From: an uncultured Alphaproteobacteria bacterium | GTDB taxonomy: Bacteria > Pseudomonadota > Alphaproteobacteria > Rs-D84 | Length of the DNA: 6,284 nucleotides | Assembly: GCA_947589625.1 (NCBI GenBank) | Contig: CANQCM010000059.1 | Coordinates: 1 to 6,284 of the forward strand | Direction of reading: 5' to 3' | Shown here: positions 1-4,248 of the stretch, piece by piece | Layout of the letters: the number at the start of each line of letters is the position of its first letter | Position numbering within the stretch: position 1 is the stretch's first letter | The notes under the pieces: model-generated | Seen by the model: the letters and a program-made list of their open reading frames with translations, nothing else | What the model was told of the DNA's origin: nothing | Database searches by the model: none | Position numbers and translations under genes: made by a program

Positions 1-1055
1 CCACGCAAACTGTGGCGATACGCATTTATTTCACCAAAAGAATTCATGGCACTGCGATATTTCTTTACATCGTCAGTTGCCTCTAGTCCGCGCATTGTTT
101 CGCGAACAGAATCCATCTCGCGCGAGATTTGGGCATATCTGGCGGCGTCTTTGGTGCGGTCAAGTGTTTTTAACTCGTTTGATAATGTGGTAAATCGGGC
201 GCTGGCGCGCATATAATCGCGCACGGAATCCAATCTGGTTAATTCGCGTAATGTTGCCGACAGATTTTTTAATACACGCGACGCGCGCGCAGATTTTGTT
301 GCGCCCAATAGCACTGCGCCACCGCCCATTGTTGCAACAGTAATTACTGCGTCTAAGGCAATTTCGCCGTATGAAATCCAGCTCAATGATTTATCGCCTG
401 CAATATAATAATCGTTGCTGTCGTCTGTGATGTCAACTGTGGCATGCCCTGCCCGATTTATTGCATAGTTATCGTTTGCTAATGCAGTTTTGTTGGTGCA
501 TGACATTCCACGCGGATATAATTGGTCAATATTATCAATTATATAATCCAGCGAGATGATATTGTTTTTGTCTGGGCCAACAAAATCGTCAAGTGCGCCC
601 GATTGCACAACCATAATGCCGTACCATGCAGGATCTGTATTTGTCCAAACATCAGAACTGTTTTCGCCTATTTCAGGACTGGCATCATCTGGCAAAGTGC
701 GTTTTGTTCCAACACTTAACCGTTGGCGTAATAATTTCGGTTGTGTCTGATAATTGATTGTGATTTGTCGCCCAGATGGAAAAGTATAAATTATCGGGGT
801 AAAAGTGATGGTTTCCGTTTCTGGTGCGGCGGCGATTTCAGAACATGCCAGTACAGATTGCAACACATCAGGTCTTGCAAAAGTTTGATGAACCCATTGT
901 TGCACATCTATTTCAGAACTGTTGTCACTAACCGCCGATGCATTTTGTTGTAACGCGGTTGCCAGCACCGATGTTGCGCATTCTGTATCAGACGCAGAAT
1001 ACGCAGGCATAATCATCATTGCCAGTGATAAAAAAGTTATGCCTTGAAATTTCAT
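1..1055 (-). CDS. Secreted protein of unknown family, WYGI-domain paralogue B (3' end missing)
   Basis: This frame reads from an ATG at 1055 to the window edge without a stop: 351 codons, with the C-terminus outside. I do not recognise the family. Residues 1-20 look like a Sec signal peptide (MKFQG, then a hydrophobic stretch, cleavage near A18-Y-S20), so the product is probably periplasmic or exported. C26 and C71 of the mature part could form a disulfide. From W144 comes the block WYGIMVV, then Y180-P181, C186, N200-R-A-x-H204 and D215-Y-Y217, followed by a hydrophobic stretch around 229-253 containing G230-E-I-A-L. Residues about 254-335 are charged and probably helical or coiled coil. The same motifs in the same order occur in the gene just upstream, so the two are paralogues. 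Only 4 bp separate the start from the preceding stop and no good Shine-Dalgarno is visible, which suggests translational coupling. The function is unknown; the coding call is firm because the frame is long, has a signal peptide and matches its neighbour. Confidence 0.87.
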   Translation of the reverse strand, partial: MKFQGITFLSLAMMIMPAYSASDTECATSVLATALQQNASAVSDNSSEIDVQQWVHQTFARPDVLQSVLACSEIAAAPETETITFTPIIYTFPSGRQITINYQTQPKLLRQRLSVGTKRTLPDDASPEIGENSSDVWTNTDPAWYGIMVVQSGALDDFVGPDKNNIISLDYIIDNIDQLYPRGMSCTNKTALANDNYAINRAGHATVDITDDSNDYYIAGDKSLSWISYGEIALDAVITVATMGGGAVLLGATKSARASRVLKNLSATLRELTRLDSVRDYMRASARFTTLSNELKTLDRTKDAARYAQISREMDSVRETMRGLEATDDVKKYRSAMNSFGEINAYRHSLR

Positions 1056-1059
1056 TTAC

Positions 1060-3090
1060 TTATTGATTTGTTGATACGCGTAACGAACCGGCGGGATTTT
1101 GAATCAGATAATATATTTCGCGTTTACCTAGTTTTTTCGGATTGCTGATTCCAGGTTGCACGACATAAATATCAACATCGCATAACTGTTCTTGTTCGTT
1201 AATTTCAACCATATTTTTATGAAAATCATCTGCATATTCTAATGCCGAAACCAGCGCTTCGTCATTGCCCAGTGCGCCAACTTCTTCAAATTGCAGCCAT
1301 GCACCATGTGCAACTTGATTTTCGCGACCTTCTAAATCATCGGCAGATAATAATCCAAAACTGTTGAAATTAACGCCGTCTGCATAATCTTTTAATTCCG
1401 CAGTGCTGTAACCAAATGCCTTGATTAATTCATATCCCACACCGCCCACAGCTGCAGGAATCACTGCGCGTTTTAACCGTTGACCCCATGTAACCCCAGG
1501 GCCATATAAATGTTTCAATGTAGCAGGTAATTGTGTTGTGCCTATATGTAATAAACCGCCAACACTTCTGTAAGCACCTAATGAAGTATTTGCAACATTT
1601 AACGCATTGCCAATTTTAACCAGTTGGCTTGCGCGTGTTCCAGAACGAACAGTAATCCCCGCGTCTGCCAATGCAGCAACTGCTTCGGTGCGCGATGCAA
1701 CCGCAGCTGCAGATGTTCCAGATTGTGCGGCGCGTGCAGCAGTGATTGCCTTGTTTATCTTGGACGCATTACGCGTTAAATTTACAGAATTAACCATTCC
1801 AGACGCTGCAGAAATGGTTTGACCTGCGGCAGCCGCGGCTTGACCATAAGTGCTGACGCCAAATGTTAAAATCGCCAGTGCAACTTCGCCGATTAATTGT
1901 GCGGTACCCCAATAAACTTCTTCGCCGTCAAAAACATAATAGTCGTTGCCCGTCCAAAAACTGTCTTTTTCTTGTGATGCAATATGTGCTGCGCGATTTA
2001 CAACATCTTTGTCATGTGCCGTGTGATTTCCATGTGTACAGCCACGGCGCATTCCAAGTAAGCGGTTGGAATTTTCAGGATAAAATTCACTGCTGTGGTC
2101 TTTCATATATACACTGGAAATAATTGGCACTTCGGAATCGGCAATTTTATCTAAACTGCCTTTTTTAACAACTAAAATGCCGTACCACGGCAATAAAGAT
2201 TCTAATTCGTCTGGGACATCTTCGCCCGTAATTAAATTATCGGGTTTGTCTGGGTTTGATTCATTTTCATTTGGTTTGGCGGGATTGTTATTTACGCCAG
2301 CATTTTGAATTTGTTGCTTTCTATTTATATAGTCTTCTTCGCTCTCTATTTCTATCTGTTGATATGCAGATTGATCTGCATAAGGTGCGTAACCCGCCGC
2401 TTCATTACGCATGCGATTTTCAAAACTAACATCTGCGGCGGATTCTGGAAAATTTGCGCGTACCAATCGTTCATTACCTGCGCCATTTGCAGATTGCAGA
2501 TTTTGTAATTCTTGTTTGCGTTCCAGTATTTCTTGCCCCCATTGGTCATTGTAAAATGATGGTAATTGACTTTTGTATGGATTTTGCATTTCAAATTCTG
2601 GGGCATTTGCATTTGGGTTGGGTGTGGTGGCGGTTGGAAACGCAACCGTACCATTTGTTACCGCCGCATTAGAATATTTTGATTTATAACTGGCAAATTC
2701 AGAATCAATATAACCTGCGCAAGAACCAACATAATTATAATTTGGCAGGCTGGCCAACTGTATTGTTATTGTCGGGCGCGCGTCGTCCAGTGCAGTGTCG
2801 CGACAATAATTTCTGGAATTGCAAAATGACGCAACCAGTGCCGCAACAACCTGTTGACAATCAGCCGTGTCTAAATCAGTGCCTTGAACATATACGGGTA
2901 TTGGCATGCGTTGATTATATTGGCTGTTCGGATTCCAAAACGGGTTTGACGAATAATTCGGTACACCTTGAATCAGACCCTGTTGTGGAAATGGTGTTTT
3001 TGTGCCGTATTGCCCAGTTGCAGCAGACGCCGTCAACCCCAGCATGCACAAAATTGCCGCAAATGAAAAAATATTATGTATTTTAGACAA
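1060..3090 (-). CDS. Large secreted protein of unknown family, WYGI-domain paralogue A (676 aa, TTG start)
   Basis: This is a complete 676-residue protein whose family I do not recognise. A clear Sec signal peptide (MSKIHN, hydrophobic core, A21-S-A23 cleavage site) points to the periplasm or beyond. The mature protein begins with an Asn/Gln/Pro-rich stretch (24-65). A section with four cysteines (C78, C90, C96, C124) follows and could form two disulfides. Residues about 150-295 are hydrophilic and low complexity. The shared domain starts at W302 (WYGILVV) and includes Y337-P338, C351-T352, N365-R-A-A-H369 and D383-Y-Y385. It leads into a hydrophobic Gly/Ala-rich stretch (about 397-422, with G401-E-V-A-L) and an Ala-rich helical region to about 500. 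A final section carries C-D-V-D-I-Y-V-V near the end. The TTG start is chosen because AGGGGGA lies 4 nt upstream and the full signal peptide begins there; the next Met (residue 16) would destroy the signal. It lies 27 bp after the prepilin peptidase gene and 4 bp before its paralogue, probably in one operon. Confidence 0.88.
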   Translation of the reverse strand: MSKIHNIFSFAAILCMLGLTASAATGQYGTKTPFPQQGLIQGVPNYSSNPFWNPNSQYNQRMPIPVYVQGTDLDTADCQQVVAALVASFCNSRNYCRDTALDDARPTITIQLASLPNYNYVGSCAGYIDSEFASYKSKYSNAAVTNGTVAFPTATTPNPNANAPEFEMQNPYKSQLPSFYNDQWGQEILERKQELQNLQSANGAGNERLVRANFPESAADVSFENRMRNEAAGYAPYADQSAYQQIEIESEEDYINRKQQIQNAGVNNNPAKPNENESNPDKPDNLITGEDVPDELESLLPWYGILVVKKGSLDKIADSEVPIISSVYMKDHSSEFYPENSNRLLGMRRGCTHGNHTAHDKDVVNRAAHIASQEKDSFWTGNDYYVFDGEEVYWGTAQLIGEVALAILTFGVSTYGQAAAAAGQTISAASGMVNSVNLTRNASKINKAITAARAAQSGTSAAAVASRTEAVAALADAGITVRSGTRASQLVKIGNALNVANTSLGAYRSVGGLLHIGTTQLPATLKHLYGPGVTWGQRLKRAVIPAAVGGVGYELIKAFGYSTAELKDYADGVNFNSFGLLSADDLEGRENQVAHGAWLQFEEVGALGNDEALVSALEYADDFHKNMVEINEQEQLCDVDIYVVQPGISNPKKLGKREIYYLIQNPAGSLRVSTNQ

Positions 3091-3094
3091 TATG

Positions 3095-3102
3095 TCCCCC
3101 TA
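3095..3102 (-). promoter_or_regulatory. Ribosome binding site for the TTG-started secreted protein
   Basis: On the minus strand the sequence AGGGGGA ends 4 nt before the TTG at 3090. It is the only purine-rich Shine-Dalgarno-like match in the 27-bp gap. It supports the TTG, although the spacing is slightly short. Confidence 0.6.
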
Positions 3103-3116
3103 CTCTAATTAATTAA

Positions 3117-3125
3117 ATTATAACA
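3117..3125 (-). promoter_or_regulatory. Possible internal extended -10 promoter before the 676-aa gene
   Basis: The minus strand reads TGTTATAAT here: a perfect TATAAT preceded by TGN, overlapping the stop codon of the prepilin peptidase gene. Transcription would start near 3110, about 20 nt before the TTG start. No good -35 hexamer exists at 16-18 bp spacing (the nearest TTGACT is 22 bp away), so it would depend on the extended -10. The identical nine bases occur at 3638-3646, upstream of the first gene of this unit. The region is AT-rich, so a chance match is quite possible. Confidence 0.35.
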
Positions 3126-3585
3126 GAATCAGGTTGGTAATTAAAGTCAAAAATCCACCAATTATAAAGAACGGTGCAAAAGGAATATACCGCCGATGTC
3201 GCAATGCACCCCACACACCACCCAATATACATGCCAAAATCAAAGCATATCCGATATTCGCCAGCCCCAGCCACAATCCACCCACTGCAATCAGTTTTAT
3301 ATCGCCCATGCCAATTGGTGGATATGCGTCGTTTTGCGAATGACGAATTTTTTCAAATAACCACCCAACGAAATACGCCAACGCGTAACCAATGGCGGCA
3401 CCTGCGGCGGCGTCGCGAAATGTGCAAATCCATGGAAACCACGCAACAATGATTAATCCTGATAACATCAGTGGCCACAAATATACATCTGGAATAATGC
3501 GACGGCGAAAATCTGCCACAGAAATAAGGGCTGAAAATATGATAGATACCACAACCAAGATGATAAAAAATATAGTGCTAAACAT
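3118..3585 (-). CDS. Type IV prepilin peptidase, short form (peptidase family A24)
   Basis: This is a polytopic inner-membrane aspartyl protease of 155 residues. The family cleaves the leader of type IV prepilins or type II secretion pseudopilins on the cytoplasmic side of the membrane. Visible family marks are the first catalytic aspartate D25 in the A-D-F-R-R-R-I-I-P-D context, the GxGD motif G92-M-G-D95-I-K-L with the second catalytic aspartate, and the C-terminal I134-P-F-A-P-F motif typical of PilD/GspO enzymes. Hydrophobic segments lie around 4-23, 36-53, 59-77, 98-125 and 136-155. The N-terminal A24_N methylation domain of full-length PilD is absent, as in CpaA/TadV-type enzymes, although the I-P-F-x-P-F tail is more PilD-like. 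The frame stays open upstream to 4023, but that extension is antisense to gcrA. The ATG at 3585 is chosen because AAGGAGGA ends 5 nt before it. It heads the minus-strand unit; no substrate pilin is visible in the window. Confidence 0.92.
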   Translation of the reverse strand: MFSTIFFIILVVVSIIFSALISVADFRRRIIPDVYLWPLMLSGLIIVAWFPWICTFRDAAAGAAIGYALAYFVGWLFEKIRHSQNDAYPPIGMGDIKLIAVGGLWLGLANIGYALILACILGGVWGALRHRRYIPFAPFFIIGGFLTLITNLILL

Positions 3586-3590
3586 ATTTT

Positions 3591-3598
3591 TCCTCCTT
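3591..3598 (-). promoter_or_regulatory. Strong Shine-Dalgarno fixing the prepilin peptidase start
   Basis: The minus strand reads AAGGAGGA, a near-perfect ribosome binding site, 5 nt before the ATG at 3585. It decides the start in favour of the 155-residue protein and against the much longer open frame that continues into the antisense of gcrA. Confidence 0.88.
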
Positions 3599-3626
3599 GC
3601 CTTTCGATTCGAAATTATGCTACACT
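3597..3626 (+). promoter_or_regulatory. Putative gcrA promoter (TTGCCT, 18 bp, extended -10 TGC-TACACT)
   Basis: A TTGCCT hexamer (3597-3602) is followed after 18 bp by TACACT (3621-3626), preceded by TG at the extended -10 position (3618-3619). Transcription would begin near 3633, giving a leader of about 26 nt with AAGGA at 3646-3650, 8 nt before the ATG of gcrA. The -35 overlaps the Shine-Dalgarno of the divergent gene. The call rests on position and consensus only. Confidence 0.45.
3602..3614. promoter_or_regulatory. 13-bp palindrome centred on a GANTC (CcrM) site
   Basis: The sequence TTTCGA-T-TCGAAA is a perfect inverted repeat with a single central base. GATTC at 3606-3610 is a CcrM methylation target (GANTC). 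It lies between the putative -35 and -10 of gcrA and in the untranslated leader of the divergent gene. GcrA is known to act with sigma-70 at promoters carrying methylated GANTC, so an autoregulatory or methylation-timed role is plausible. GANTC sites occur about two dozen times in this window, close to random expectation, so the site alone is weak evidence; its position and the palindrome are what stand out. Confidence 0.5.
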
Positions 3627-3637
3627 GACATATATAG

Positions 3638-3666
3638 ATTATAACAAGGATTTTCAAAATGAGCAA
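3638..3666 (-). promoter_or_regulatory. Putative promoter of the prepilin peptidase operon (TTGCTC, 17 bp, TATAAT)
   Basis: On the minus strand TTGCTC (3666-3661) is followed after 17 bp by a perfect TATAAT (3643-3638), which also carries the TGN extension. Transcription would start near 3631, leaving a leader of about 45 nt before the ATG at 3585. The -35 lies within the first codons of gcrA and the -10 lies within the gcrA leader, so this promoter and the gcrA promoter could not both be occupied by polymerase at once. Confidence 0.55.
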
Positions 3667-4231
3667 AGGTTGGGACAGCGCAACGCTGAAAAAACTGAAA
3701 TCTTTAATGGGTAAAGGGCTATCAACATCGGAAATCGGCAAAAGACTAGGAATGTCTAAAAACGCGGTTGTTGGCAAATTATATCGTTTGGAACGCAATA
3801 ATAAATCAGGTGCTGATAATGTCGCGTCAAAACCTGCGCCGAAAAAGTCGGCGGCGAAACCTGTGGCAAAAAAGCCTGTGGTACCTGCCAAGACAGCGAA
3901 AAAGTCCACAAAATCGGCAGTGCGCACAACAAATAAAAAAGCAGCGGCGAAACCAGTAAAAAAATCGCCAGCCCCTAAAAAAGAAAAAGCGACATCAAAA
4001 TCAGGCACGAAAAAATCGTCCAATTTGAAACAAAGTCTGGCAATGCACCAACGTATTATTCAGCATTCGCTGGAAATGGCGAATCTCAAGAATAATCAAT
4101 GCCGTTGGCCGATTGGCGACCCAGATTCTGAAAATTTCCACTTTTGTGGCGAAACTGTGTTTGTAGGCAAACCATATTGTTATGAGCATTGCAAACAAGC
4201 ATATCAATTTACGCCACCGAAAAAGAAATAA
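3659..4231 (+). CDS. gcrA: GcrA cell-cycle regulator
   Basis: GcrA is an alphaproteobacterial transcription factor that binds the sigma-70 housekeeping RNA polymerase and stimulates promoters carrying CcrM-methylated GANTC sites, timing cell-cycle and division genes. The 190-residue product has the canonical arrangement. The N-terminal DNA-binding helix-turn-helix (about 1-46) has W5, G20-L-S, the L30-G-M-S-K-N-A-V-V-G-K run and R43-L-E-R. A long Lys/Ala/Pro-rich linker (about 48-122) follows. The C-terminal sigma-interacting domain carries C148-R-W-P-I-G-D-P155, F162-C-G164 and G170-K-P-Y-C174 with H177 and A181-Y182. The cysteines and histidine could bind metal, but I cannot show that. Caulobacter GcrA is about 173 residues, so this one is somewhat longer because of the linker. 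AAGGA lies 8 nt before the ATG. The next gene begins 17 bp after the stop with the same AAGGA-N8-ATG arrangement, suggesting co-transcription. Confidence 0.97.
   Translation: MSKGWDSATLKKLKSLMGKGLSTSEIGKRLGMSKNAVVGKLYRLERNNKSGADNVASKPAPKKSAAKPVAKKPVVPAKTAKKSTKSAVRTTNKKAAAKPVKKSPAPKKEKATSKSGTKKSSNLKQSLAMHQRIIQHSLEMANLKNNQCRWPIGDPDSENFHFCGETVFVGKPYCYEHCKQAYQFTPPKKK
3800..4024 (+). repeat. Low-complexity Lys/Ala/Pro-coding linker within gcrA
   Basis: This stretch encodes roughly residues 48-122 of GcrA and is built almost entirely of Lys, Ala, Pro, Ser and Thr, with recurrent A-K-P-V and P-x-K-K motifs resembling histone H1 tails. It is strongly basic and should be disordered. A-rich codons (AAA, GCA, GCG) give a skewed composition, which is also why the opposite strand reads as a spurious Phe/Ala-rich open frame. 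Confidence 0.75.
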
Positions 4232-4235
4232 GCCC

Positions 4236-4240
4236 AAGGA
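4236..4240 (+). promoter_or_regulatory. Ribosome binding site of the gene after gcrA
   Basis: AAGGA sits 8 nt before the ATG at 4249, the same motif and spacing as at gcrA (3646-3650). It supports this start, which gives the longest frame and leaves only 17 bp to the gcrA stop. Confidence 0.75.
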
Positions 4241-4248
4241 TTGTTTCC

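Noticed and set aside
522..953. Short plus-strand frames opposite paralogue B
   Set aside because: They overlap completely with a long frame that has a signal peptide and a paralogue; no start signals or recognisable motifs.
1607..3086. Plus-strand frames, and one minus-strand frame, overlapping the 676-aa gene
   Set aside because: All are shadows in other frames of a coding region supported by its signal peptide, paralogy and operon spacing.
1000..3090. Secreted paralogues as prepilin-peptidase substrates
   Set aside because: Both have ordinary Sec signals with A-x-A-like sites, not the short basic leader with Gly before a hydrophobic helix.
3104..3124. TTAATTAATTAAATTATAA as a CtrA-type box or a terminator
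   Set aside because: The TTAA-N7-TTAA spacing does not fit, and there is no GC-rich stem followed by a T run; it is simply AT-rich sequence at a gene end.
3586..4023. N-terminal extension of the prepilin peptidase to a 301-residue frame
   Set aside because: The added part is Phe/Ala-rich antisense of the GcrA Lys/Ala linker. A strong Shine-Dalgarno and ATG lie at 3598-3583, and the 155-residue form matches short family members.
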